DNA of 25,578 nt from Coptodactyla brooksi (lineage: Eukaryota; Arthropoda; Insecta; Coleoptera; Scarabaeidae), in the NCBI GenBank assembly GCA_033557675.1, contig JAWQRM010000252.1:1-25578 (forward strand), given 5' to 3'. The first letter of the stretch is position 1; the number at the start of each line of letters is the position of its first letter. This document shows, one piece after another, positions 16,955 to 25,578 of this stretch. The notes beneath the pieces were generated by a model. The model had not been told where the DNA came from and made no database searches. It saw nothing but the letters and a program-made list of their open reading frames with translations. A program made the translations under genes and the position numbers.

Positions 16955-17749
16955 TCAATTTCTCGGGCAATTTGTGAATGCCACGCCAAAAAGCCATGTT
17001 TGGACATCTTCGCGAGAATCGAAGTGCTGCTCAGCAAGTGCGTGACCCATCGACGAAAATAGGTGGTAGTCGGAAGGGGCCAGGTCTGGTGAACAAGATG
17101 GGGGTAGCACCTCCCAGTTGAGCATCCCGCCTTTTTTCACGCAGAGCACAGTCCAATTTGATCAGTTGTTGGCGGTAACGATGGGCATTGACAGTTACAC
17201 CAGGTTTCAACATCTCATAGTAGGCGATACCCTGCTGATCCCACTAAACTCACAGCATCGTCTTCTGACCGAAGCGATTTGGTCTTGGGGAAGATGTTGA
17301 TGAATCACAATCCAATGCAGGAATGACTTTTTTTTTTGTCTGGCGAGCAATATTTCGCATGTGTTTTAGCGTTCCTCCGTCTGCCTATCGTTCAGTTCAT
17401 GCGGCACCCATTTTTCGATTTTTTGAACCTTTCCCATGGTTCAAAAGCATTTTTTAAAGATTTAAAGATTAAAGCATTTTTTGCAATTGGGTATCGTCCT
17501 GGGCTCCAAAAGAGCCTGCAATTCATGGTCATCAACCTTCTTGGGCCGATTTTCACGATTCTTGTCGCAGAGATCAAAATCACCGTCTTTGAACTGATGA
17601 AACCAATCTGTGCATGTTGTTTCTGATAAAGCACTGTCGCTATAGGCCTCTACAAGCATTCAATGTGATTCGGCAGCCGATCTCTTCAAATTAAAGCAGA
17701 AAAGCAGAGCTTCCCGCATGTGCTCTTTTCTTGGCACAAAACTAGACAT
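16955..17749 (-). pseudogene. mariner transposase, missing two catalytic blocks
   Basis: The start is taken at 17749 (MSSFVPRKEHMREALLFCFN), followed in frame by LKRSAAESH, a TGA, then MLVEAYSDSALSETTCTDWF, KDGDFDLCDKNRENRPKKVD and DHELQALL: the N-terminal HTH of a mariner transposase. A frameshift follows; KSFLHWIV then jumps to unrelated residues where TGDEKW should be, so the first catalytic Asp block is gone. LKPGVTVNAHRYRQQLIKLD then CALREKR is present in a second frame, but the HDNA block (second Asp) is deleted and the text resumes at LNWEVLPP and SPDLAPSDYHLFSSMGHALA, holding the third Asp. Only one of the three D,D34D acids therefore survives. About 265 codons remain of a usual 345. 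The lineage within mariner is uncertain. Confidence 0.85.
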
Positions 17750-17862
17750 AATTACCAACGGAAAAATGTATGTTGTTGTATGAAATTGCTGACGACCTGC
17801 ACTGATTAATGTTCACAGACAACAAACTCATAACAAAAAAATACTGGTGTGCCTGTAGTAGC

Positions 17863-17956
17863 TTAACACTTTGAGTGCCAGATTTTATTGGAATACATTG
17901 GAATTTATTCAATTTCCGCCCACGTAATATTGCGGGCATGGCACCCAAAGTGTTAA
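17863..17956. mobile_element. piggyBac-type MITE (94 bp with both TTAA sites) nested in the mariner
   Basis: TTAACACTTTGAGTGCCA at 17863 is mirrored by TTAACACTTTGGGTGCCA read from 17956 (17 of 18 identical). Both ends are bounded by TTAA, the target duplicated by piggyBac transposases. The insertion lies between the mariner right TIR and its transposase start, so it is younger than the mariner. It has no coding capacity. A shorter hairpin-like core (CCGCCCACGTAATATTGCGG) lies inside. Confidence 0.75.
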
Positions 17957-17982
17957 TACGCTCACCAACGCCATCTATGAGC

Positions 17983-18008
17983 AAACAGTGGATTTAAGCT
18001 TATACACC
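17983..18008. repeat. mariner right TIR
   Basis: Inverted copy of 16845-16870 with a single A/G difference; followed by TG where TA is expected. Confidence 0.88.
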
Positions 18009-18944
18009 TGGTAAGAATATGTTTACACTGGAATGTGACAGCGATAGGAGCCCCTGGCTCCTTGAATTGGAGGTTTCGTAATGACGATTTATTATGGACT
18101 TTTTTGAACATTTTTATTAACTTGTTTAAGATGCCAAAGTACTTAAGATGCTGACTATTTGTTCAGTTGCAGAAACTATCCGGGTATACTTGTATATACT
18201 AACAGTACCACCATATTGAGAAACTTTCATCAATTGGGATAATTTCCTTAGCTTTGTCTGTTTACATTTGTGGATTACAGGAGGAGCACAATGCAAGATT
18301 AAAATAAAAATTAAGTTTAATTTATTTATTATTTTGTATTTAGGTATATGGAGAAGAAAATTAATTTTAGTCCCAACTTGTTTTGTGTCAAATCTGTATT
18401 GAAAATACATGTTTCCCCTGTTCTTTTCGTTCCTCCAGTACCATTAGGTGGCGGAAGAAACTTTTCGATGTCTTGCTTTGCAAATTTCAAAGTTTCATTT
18501 GTTCTTTTAAATTTCAAATATGAGTTTATTCGTTCATAATATTTCATTACCACGTGATTATCTGAAACTTCTGTTACTTCTCCGATGCTATAATTTTTCA
18601 TGTTCTTTCCCACACATTCTATACATACCAGTATAAAATGTCCGACTTGAAGTTTGTTCGTATCTAGGATGTCCTCATTTCAAAAATCTTCAGAACTAAC
18701 ATCTGTTTCTTCATAGATAACATTAGTTTCCTGTATACACTATCTGAGGATTCCAGAATTTTTCTTTTAACTTTTTTCGCAGCTTCCATTTTCTTGATTT
18801 GTTTCTTCTGAGCAGCCTCAAAAATTCTCTTTAGTATTGGCGTATCTGTGAGAACGTCACTTTTATTTTTTTTTCTATTCACTTTAGATTTTCTTTCACC
18901 TGCCTTTTGTAAAGGGCGAACCTGGTGAGGAGATATGTAATACT

Positions 18945-19065
18945 TACTCTCTGCACAAACATTGGAAAGACCTGGCAGTAATTAATTAATTTCTGCAGAC
19001 GTATTAGAAGGACCTGGCAGAGGTTCATAATTACTCTCTGCAGACACATTAGAAGGACTTGGAAA
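18945..19065. repeat. In-frame imperfect tandem repeat (42-45 bp) in the pogo-like coding region
   Basis: ATTGGAAAGACCTGGCAG (18961), ATTAGAAGGACCTGGCAG (19003) and ATTAGAAGGACTTGG (19048) are spaced 42 and 45 bp, multiples of three. On the coding strand they give LPGPSN.SAES-type units (PSNVSAES, GPSNTSAE, GLSNVCAES). One unit carries a TAA. It is a disordered linker between the catalytic core and the basic tail. Confidence 0.65.
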
Positions 19066-20209
19066 CAGTTTATCGTGCATGCTGTGATGACGTCCAGATT
19101 CTGGCAACTCATTAACTAATGTGGGATATGCGGTCTGTCAGTCACATATGATGATAAAAAATCGTCATCACCAAAAATGTTGCGGTTTAGAGGCCAAACT
19201 CCCGTACATTTGAATCCATTAATGATATTTTCAGAAGAAACAGCTTTTTTGTATGATTTGTTAAACAGGGCTGCTACATCGTATATTGAAATTGCAGATC
19301 CTGGATGAGATAACATCCAGTCATTACATGCAATATTGTAGTTCACCTTCAATGATTTGTAGACAGATCTATCTAACAGTTGTAATTTCGATATGGTGTG
19401 TGTTGGAAAGGTTATAAGTATTATGCCATTATTTTTTGCATATTCAATAGCATTCAAACTTAGATGAGCTTCACGGCTATCCATAAATAAAATTACTCTA
19501 TCTTCCTTTGTTGGCCTGCAATGTTTTGCAAAATGTAAAATTTGTAAAAATATTTCGCTATTCACCCAACCCGATTTTGAAGCCGCACCCCAGTACAGTA
19601 AAGAGCATCAGTCAACACATGGGGCTTGAAATTCACTCTCGGAAATATCATGAAAACGGCTGCCGAGGGCGCTTATGAAGCAGCACACTGTCACCTACTT
19701 GTTTTAATCCTTTTCCGACCAACACATTAGGAGGATTGTGAACAGTCAGTCCAGTTTCATCTAAATTATATATTCTGTCTGGACGCAAATTAGTGCCCAT
19801 TGTTTTATATACTTCACTGATGTTATTGAAAAATTCTTGCACAGTTGTTCTGTTAAAGCTAGTGCACCTTGTCAAGCTGTAGCTTCTGGTTTTCTCATGC
19901 TTATTTCAGGCCAGCGCTTTCTAAACCCTTTGATTCAATCTTTACCCGAAGACTTGTTTATTTTCCATGATGGAGGCATTTTATTTATTTTTTCTGCTAT
20001 CTGATATGCCATTGATTTGCATTCTAATTTTTAAGACCTCGTTCCCCATCTTCACTGCAAACCTGGTTAACTTTACAATTTGTAACTCACTGAAATTCTG
20101 CCAATACCTTCGTAGAGTAGTCACTGGAGTTTGAAATTGACGACTTGCTTTCCTTAACCCTAAACCGCTCTTCATACTTTGGATAACCTCCTTCATGATG
20201 TCTTCACTT

Positions 20210-20231
20210 TTATCTTTTCTTTATCTTTTCT
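20210..20231. repeat. 11-bp tandem duplication that shifts the pogo-like reading frame
   Basis: TTATCTTTTCT occurs twice in a row (20210-20220, 20221-20231). Removing one copy would join the MPKTRK start to the SEDIMKEV frame, so this is a disabling mutation. Confidence 0.8.
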
Positions 20232-20243
20232 AGTTTTTGGCAT

Positions 20244-21447
20244 TTTGTCTAAAATTAAATTTAGTTGTAGTCATTTATAATAACTACTAGCACAGAGAAA
20301 CAAAAGGGGACAGTGATATAGTGTGCCACCGTACCTAAAAAGGCTATGTTTCCTGTTCCACAAATACCATTGTACAAAAAAAATGAAATAACAGGCAATA
20401 AATATACTTATTTGGAAGTTTATCCATCTACATACAGCTTATCAATAATGTTTAAGAAATAGTATGAAACAAAATCTTTACTTTGTTAACATTTTGAAGA
20501 TTTCACCACAAAGAAGGCACACCCGGTATGTAATAGATTGGCTCTGTAGCTTATTTAAAATTCAATACTATAACTGTTTCACTGTACCCACTGTACTCAC
20601 ATCTCCCCTACATTACTTTCTAAGAAGTAAAAAATAAATACCGCAAGGCTACTAAACTTTACTATTTTATGCACTACTATGTTGTTGGCAGAGCAGTTTC
20701 GATAACATGAAAGAATATGTGGATCCCCTCAAGATCATAAATTAGGCCCTATGCTATTGAAAATTGTATAAACATTAGCCAAATGTTATGCGTGTTGTCT
20801 CAAGAGCAAACTGAAAGTGTTACCACGCATTCTATTATGACAACTAGTTCAAGCTGTCATAATACATAGAACTTGTAAAACAATTTTGAACTATTTTAAA
20901 ATTAAACTAACTTTAACAGACTTACTTTTCATTATTTTTATTACATCTAATTATTTATGTGACTCCTCTCATTCCTTGTTGGTCTTTGTCTGGTAATTAA
21001 TAAAATTCCAAGAAAATGGTCTTTTCACAAACAAAAAATTCGTTTTGATTTTGTTTTGTTGATGCCTAGATCACATAACTTTTGGCATAATTCGAGTTTT
21101 CCGTTTGCAGACATTAGATGCATTATGTGCTGTATGTGGGGCAGTTGCTACTTTGTGCGGTATTTTTTGTTTTGCGGTATGGTCTGCTTACTCTAGGGTT
21201 TTTGATGTATTGCAGTATCTTTTATTAACCACTGATCTACTTTGTTTTGATGTAAATTTTAACTAAATCGTTATTTTATTTCCTAGCCTAGTTTATTAAA
21301 TCGCTTATGAAGAAAAAGAGCCCCTTTTCTGTAAATAGACTAAAAATAAAAGAGACCTATACTTAAACTATTAATTTGCGGAAAATAACAAAATATTATT
21401 TCAATATCTATTATATGTACCACATATATTATATTAGTATTCTAAAT
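20244..21447. other. No gene seen: between the pogo-like and hAT elements
   Basis: AT-rich. The GATATAGTGTGCCACCGTA segment near 20315 could be a pogo-like terminal sequence, but no convincing partner was found on the left side. No coding content recognised. Confidence 0.45.
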
Positions 21448-22094
21448 CAGTATTTCTTGAACTGTGGGTGGTGACACTAAATGGGATCACAAAGCGAAAT
21501 TTTGAGTCGCGAAAATTTAATTTTGATACATGAATTTAATTGTTGTAACCTGCCAGGAGTATCAAAGGCATATAGTTTATTTTCTTTCTTCAAATATACT
21601 GAAAGCATGTTCCTCATATTTTATGCAAATCCCGCTAAAACAGCTATGATTTAGAATATTTAAATAAAGCATATTTAAAAATGTCCACATCGTATAGTAT
21701 CAGTGTGGACCAACGATCCAACGATAACAAGTGCAGTGTTGCACGTTCGCAACAATGAGCAAGTCGTCAATATTTCTTGGGTTCTTGGGCTAGCGCCGAA
21801 AGTGACACGTGAAAATACTCAACGATTAAAATCCGATTGTCGTACTCATTCTCGTTTATTATTTTCTGTGTGTGCATCGCAAGAATAATACAATATTGTA
21901 TTTCAACATTTTACTCGACTGAGGTTGGTATTTATTTGAATACATGTTATGAGAGATGTTATTTTATTTTATATTTTGGTGTTAGGATAAAAATATTTTT
22001 TACCCATGCCTAAATGATACTCGAGAAAGTATGGTAATGATGCAGATTGCAATGCTAAAAAGCAGAATATAGTAATCAGAAAAAGGCTTCTAAG

Positions 22095-22982
22095 ATGCAA
22101 AAAAGGAAATATGATGAGGCATTTCTTCAGCTTGGCTTTACTTTCAACAACTATGATGGTAATGAATAACCATTTTGTTTAATTTGCAATAACGTGTTGG
22201 CTATGGAGAGTATAAAACTATCAAAATTAAAAAGGCATCTTCAATCCAAGCATCCTTCTCTCGAACGACTGCTACAATCTTCATTTAAAGAAAAACATTT
22301 AGAGAAAATTATGACCGTAAACGAAAAATATTTACTTACGTCATAAGAAGTTTCATATCTGATTGCTAAACATAAAAAGGCATATATCATTGAAGAAGAT
22401 CTTGTATTTCCTGCTGCTTTTAAAATGACAGAAATACTTCACGGACGTAAATATAGTGGTAAAATTAGGAAAATCCCTTTATCAAACACTGCCACCAATA
22501 GAATTTCTGAAATTAACAACAAATAATTCGAGCAACTTATTGATAGACTTAGGCAGGCCAATAATTTACAATTCAATTGGATGAAACAACTGATACAAAT
22601 TCAAAAAACACTAAAAAAAAATCAGTTAGTATATGTCAGATACATTTATAAAGAAAACATAGAAGAAGAATTGCCGTTTTATATCCTGTGGAAAAATAGA
22701 CAAAAGGATAAGAAATGTATAGTAAAATTCACGAATTTTTTAAAACTGAAGGTTTAGAATGGAAGAATTACTTTGGAATATGCACAGATGGAGCATGAGC
22801 GATGTCAGACGAAAATATTGGATTTAAATCATTTGTTAAAGCTGCTGGTAATATCATGTAACTTTTATACGCTGCTTGATCTATTGAGAGGCCCTTGCAG
22901 AAAAAAATTATCAACAAAATTGAACGATGTGCCCTTATTTTATTCTGCAGCCGATAAAATATCAGAAGTTGAATACTTCTGA
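22095..22982 (+). pseudogene. hAT transposase, N-terminal half (BED finger and start of catalytic core)
   Basis: The start at 22095 gives MQKRKYDEAFLQLGFTFNNY, a TAA, then PFCLICNNVLAMESIKLSKL and KRHLQSKHPSL: a BED zinc finger with CxxC and HxxxxH ligands intact. Then LIAKHKKAYIIEEDLVFPAA and IRKIPLSNTATNRISEI are followed (shifted frame) by FTIQLDETTDTNSKN with the first catalytic Asp, LVYVRYIYKENIEEELPF, and GLEWKNYFGICTDGA, stop, AM with the second Asp (C.DGA.AM motif). The frame ends with CLIY, stop, EALAEKKLSTKLNDV, matching HC..HREAL...L. The wording is that of the ZBED5/SCAND3/FAM200 group. The C-terminal half including the catalytic Glu and dimerisation region is absent. Multiple stops and two offsetting frameshifts. 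Confidence 0.8.
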
Positions 22983-22985
22983 TAT
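22959..22985. repeat. Palindrome at the end of hAT homology (11-bp arms, 5-nt loop)
   Basis: ATATCAGAAGT-TGAAT-ACTTCTGATAT is perfectly self-complementary in its arms. It sits exactly where recognisable hAT coding sequence ends. Confidence 0.8.
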
Positions 22986-24234
22986 TCAGCTGGTAATATT
23001 TTCTTAAAGTGAATTTCTTACAGTTATTTTTAACGGGTTTTTTTTAAAACCATTCAGCAATTTCGACCTATTTTTAATTAAAGTTGCAGCCTCAATAACT
23101 TCAAAAAGGGTCAGATTTTCCCTGCCCTTGGGCATAATTTTTAAGTGAACACTCTTTGAACACATTATTTCTAATCGCTTCAAAAATGTTCCATAAATAC
23201 CAAGATTTCTGTCACAAACACAATAGGAATGGAAAAATATGGTGAATACTAACGTATTCAGGTTTTGAAAGCCACAAGCAGTAATGAATCACTTTATACT
23301 TTTGTTTTGACCTTGAGATGACATACTAGAGCTTATCGTTGATTGGTTTTCAGTGAAACAAATGCTCTGGTTCCATCGTTATGGCAATGAGCGTTAAACA
23401 CAGTTAGTCATAGAAGCTATTTGTACAACTGTTTGGATGCAATAAGCTTGAGGGGTAAATTCTGGGCATAATCTAAGTACTAGATTACCACTAATTCAAG
23501 TACTACCTTTACTCTCACGTAAGTTTCACTATAACTCTTGAGTTACACTAAAGAAGTCGAGAATATCGGATCTTGATTTTTTAAGGGAATGCTCGGAATT
23601 TTCTCTGAACCAGTTTTGAAAAGTAAGTTTATGGTCAGCATTCGTTGAGTTTTTTCAAAGAAATATTGCAATCCTGTGAAGAGAACGTTGACGCTTAAAG
23701 ATGGATTTTCAAAATATTTTATTTTTGACTTCTTTTACCTGCAGTAAGATTATCTGTTTGGTATCTGGACTAAAAATTCTGAGTTTATATACTGTATGGC
23801 AATTTTTGCAAAATGACACCTTTGGAATCGTTATAAGAATCCAAAGAATCTAATTTTGGTGCTCAAAGAATGGGCTATTTCTAAGTTTTATGGCATTGTA
23901 CATGGCTCTAATCAACATCAATCGACTTCGCAAAACCTCGCCGAAATCAGTTTAAATGGTTTGGAAAAATGTATCTACAAATTCATTTCCCACACGCTGA
24001 AGAACAGAACGGACATTATTATCATGCATTATCATGAGCGCACATTATTATATGTTAGCGCACATTTATTATCATGCGCACTTTAAACTAGGTTCTTCAT
24101 GCGTAAGCGTGGTGTCGGTGTATGGTGATACTGTATAAAATTATGTTTACTGTGGTTTCATATGTAATTTGATGATTATTTTACACTTTTGTCGTATAAT
24201 TCCATTTGAATTACTCATGTTTAACCTTTTGTTG
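22986..24234. other. No gene seen: between the hAT and DDE remnants
   Basis: AT-rich, no recognisable domains. A 76-codon frame at 23856-24086 (+) has ordinary-looking composition, but I do not recognise it, and it runs into the simple repeat at 24012. Confidence 0.45.
24012..24083. repeat. Degenerate short tandem repeat
   Basis: Variants of ACATTATTATCATG and GCGCACATT alternate four to five times (ACATTATTATCATGCATTAT, then GAGCGCACATTATTATATG, TTAGCGCACATTTATTATC). Confidence 0.6.
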
Positions 24235-25085
24235 CTACAGGAAGCTATCACGAAGGCTGCGAAGAACTTTGTAGAAGAAACCCGACGGATCATTGCCAAG
24301 ATTCCCTGTTCCTCCATCGTAAATTGTGATCGGTCAGGTTTCACGTGTGTCATGTGTGCTCAAATTCAATTGCGCTCGCTCACTCGACTTCAGAGTATCC
24401 AACGACGTTATCCGATCTGTGCAGTACCTCAATAGGCATAACCATAGCAAGTTGTTTGTGGTACTACCAGAGAAAAATGACAGATTTCTTCAACACAGAA
24501 TCTTCACCACTACGAATCTCATTGTGCTCCCCAATACCACACACTTTAATAACCAAGACCTTCACGGTAGAATTCTTCAGAGAAGTTGCTTACCCCAACA
24601 CCGTTAACAACATTCTATTCTTGCTGGATTCATGCCTCTATTCCCGGACCGTAATGCTATCAGTAGTGTCTGCCTCTCTGGCAAGTGTTCTTATCAGGAA
24701 CATCCCATCTCATTGCACGAGTATGGTGCAATCTTGCAGTGTTAGTCTATTCATCTATTTCAAGGGTCTTTTACACCGTATCTCCAATTTCATTCTGGCG
24801 CACAGCATTGACTTCCGACTGAACAAGCGCTATAATATTTTGAAGTTGCTCTAGATCGCCAACTGTGTGCTCTTAGATTCGAGAATATGTTGCTGTAAAG
24901 ATGGTACATGGCTGGATATTTTGATACTGTTCCTGGACCCTTCTAGAGTCCTGTTGATTATTGCTGGAACCCTTCTATTGACAATGATTGCTCTGACGCT
25001 TCACGCAATGAAATGGCATTCATGAAATTCGTCTATTGCGAGAAGGTGTTCTGCGTAACCCACATGATTGTTTCCACCATATTTG
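24235..25085 (+). pseudogene. DDE-superfamily transposase remnant of an uncharacterised insect/marine-invertebrate type
   Basis: The + strand reads EAITKAAKNFVEETRRIIAK, then IVNCDRSGFTC. This resembles the (I/W)N.DQ[ST]GF block holding the first catalytic Asp in a DDE_1-like family. Later, in shifting frames: VLPEKNDRFLQHRIF (cf. LQE..G.F), ITKTFTVEFFREVAYPNTVN, ILFLLDSCLYS (second Asp in LLDSW), IPSHCTSMVQSCSVSLFIYF (cf. P..TT...QPLDV..F.YWK; third Asp position reads Ser), IDFRLNKRYNILKLL, MAGYFDTVPGPF and SPVDYCWNP. The order and spacing fit one transposase with at least three frameshifts. The first codons follow a TTTTGTTGCTACAG sequence that looks like a splice acceptor. The family name is not certain. 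Confidence 0.55.
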
Positions 25086-25578
25086 TTAAATGATGGTTTT
25101 AATGTTATTTTAGTTATATTTTAACATAAAATAAGTTTGTAAAATGTTTGCTAAAAAATGTTTTAAATCAACGATAAATCGATATTTCACCTCTTATAAA
25201 AAGTTTGAAAATATCATTTTGCAAAAGTTGAAAATGTATATGTATTTACCAAGGGCTTCAAAATGATGATATATGAATCGATCACATCGGCCACCTCTTT
25301 TTTAGAGGCTCCCTAGTAAACCTTTTTTGTGAATGGTACCTATGCATTTGTATGAAATTTAGAACATTTTCAAGAAAAAGGTTTTACAAACTCGTTTTAC
25401 AGAATCATCTATTCTGAGAAAATATTACCAGTTGGGCCTGCTTTTTATTTTTGATACATAGGGCACATAGCGCACATGGCACATAGCGCAAGATCGTCTC
25501 CAGTGGAATTTTTGACCATTCGCAACTTATTGTTGCGAATAAGTCAGACGTTTTTGTGAAGTGGCGCTGGCGAACCTT
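25086..25578. other. No gene seen: end of window
   Basis: AT-rich, with a short repeat GGCACATAGCGCA near 25478 that echoes GGGCACATAGCGCA at 25461, and a hairpin at 25518-25540. No coding content recognised. Confidence 0.45.
25518..25540. repeat. Short perfect hairpin (9-bp stem, 5-nt loop)
   Basis: ATTCGCAAC-TTATT-GTTGCGAAT. It lies in relatively GC-richer sequence at the window edge; its role is unknown. Confidence 0.75.

Larger units (their letters stand above)
16845..18008 (-). mobile_element. mariner transposon with 26-bp TIRs, internally deleted, carrying a nested MITE
   Basis: The left end GGTGTATAAGCTTAAATCC at 16845 is mirrored by the right end read from 18008; the 26-bp TIRs (16845-16870, 17983-18008) differ at one base. 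TA precedes the left end; TG (probably TA mutated) follows the right. The element is 1,164 bp, or 1,074 bp without the nested insertion at 17863-17956, which is shorter than the usual 1.25-1.3 kb because the transposase has lost internal pieces. Confidence 0.88.
18329..20243 (-). pseudogene. pogo/Tigger-like transposase (HTH_psq + DDE_1), nearly full-length but frame-broken
   Basis: The start at 20243 reads MPKTRKDK, broken by an 11-bp duplication, then SEDIMKEVIQSMKSGLGLRK ASRQF..P.TTLRRY (psq-type HTH). KGFRKRWPEISMRKPEAT leads, after a 1-base shift near 19880, into TRCTSFNRTTVQEFFNNISE and DRIYNLDETGLTVHNPP (first Asp, NLDET). Then KPHVLTDAL and SKSGWVNSEIFLQILHFAKH lead to VILFMDSREAHLSLNAIEYA (second Asp) and PTHTISKLQLLDRSVYKSLK (third Asp, LLD). 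GFKCTGVWPLNRNIF ends the core. A repeat-bearing linker follows (18945-19065), then HQVRPLQKAGERKSKVNRKK, SDVLTDTP, a Lys-rich run, and a C-terminal domain (VGHFILVCIE, GEVTEVSDNHVVMKYYERIN). All three acids are present, but about six frame breaks exist. TIRs were not securely found. Confidence 0.8.
21448..22985 (+). mobile_element. hAT transposon (ZBED5/SCAND3-like group), 5' end present, 3' end missing
   Basis: The left end at 21448 reads CAGTATTTCTTGAACTGTGG followed by GTGGTGAC, matching the CAGTGGTTCTyAAACTGTGGGTCGCGAC type terminus of Charlie-like hAT elements. The 8 bases before it (TTCTAAAT) resemble a hAT target site. A transposase remnant follows at 22095-22982. No mirrored right TIR was found downstream; homology ends at a short palindrome (22959-22985). 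Confidence 0.75.

Noticed and set aside
17118..17626. Two + strand frames of 60 and 96 codons
   Set aside because: Antisense shadows of the mariner transposase.
18204..18225. CAGTACCACCATATTGAG as the left TIR of the pogo-like element, paired with GATATAGTGTGCCACCGTA near 20315
   Set aside because: Only about 8 of 12 bases align with gaps; not convincing enough to set element ends.
24345..24854. 169-codon + strand frame as an intact novel gene
   Set aside because: Its second half matches a DDE transposase but key blocks before it are in other frames, so the long frame is part of a broken transposase, not a gene of its own.
1..25578. CRISPR arrays, bacterial operons, tRNA or rRNA genes
   Set aside because: No regularly spaced repeats, Shine-Dalgarno-led gene clusters or tRNA/rRNA signatures were seen; spliced exons and transposon types show this is animal nuclear DNA.

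Overview
This is AT-rich eukaryotic DNA, most likely from an insect or another arthropod. The only host gene I can recognise is the 3' part of a calcineurin A (protein phosphatase 2B catalytic subunit) gene on the + strand. Three exons (2080-2164, 10064-10161, 13129-13292) join in phase and encode the end of the protein: the calmodulin-binding helix, the linker, the autoinhibitory segment and an arthropod-style Pro/His-rich tail. The introns are large (7,899 and 2,967 bp here) and filled with transposon debris. The mix of mariner, piggyBac, hAT, pogo, Penelope and non-LTR elements, together with the exon wording, is why I favour an insect.

Layout. 1-2079 (upstream intron): a broken Penelope-like retroelement on the - strand (GIY-YIG endonuclease and one RT block), with an inverted repeat at its 5' side. 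2165-10063 (intron): a second, larger inverted repeat with hammerhead-ribozyme-like cores, a 246-bp mariner deletion derivative that keeps its TIRs, an unassigned coding-like patch, and a 2.4-kb DDE_3-type transposon with TIRs over 200 bp; the rest is unassigned. 10162-13128 (intron): a decayed piggyBac-type transposase (-) and a Jockey-like LINE reverse transcriptase tail (+). 13293 onwards (3' flank): a LINE endonuclease fragment (-), a Tigger scrap (-), a LINE RT tail with the YADD box changed to YADY (-), a third hammerhead-like motif, a mariner with near-perfect TIRs and a nested 94-bp piggyBac-type MITE, a nearly full-length but frame-broken pogo/Tigger-like transposase (-), a hAT element of the ZBED5/SCAND3 type with a 5' TIR (+), and a DDE transposase remnant (+).

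No transposase or RT here is intact, so any live copies lie elsewhere in the genome. The most interesting signals are hammerhead-like motifs in four half-sites, two of which show a compensatory base-pair change in stem II, and the very compact non-autonomous elements (mariner 4039-4284, piggyBac-type 17863-17956). Everything here is read by eye; family names rest on remembered motifs, not on searches.
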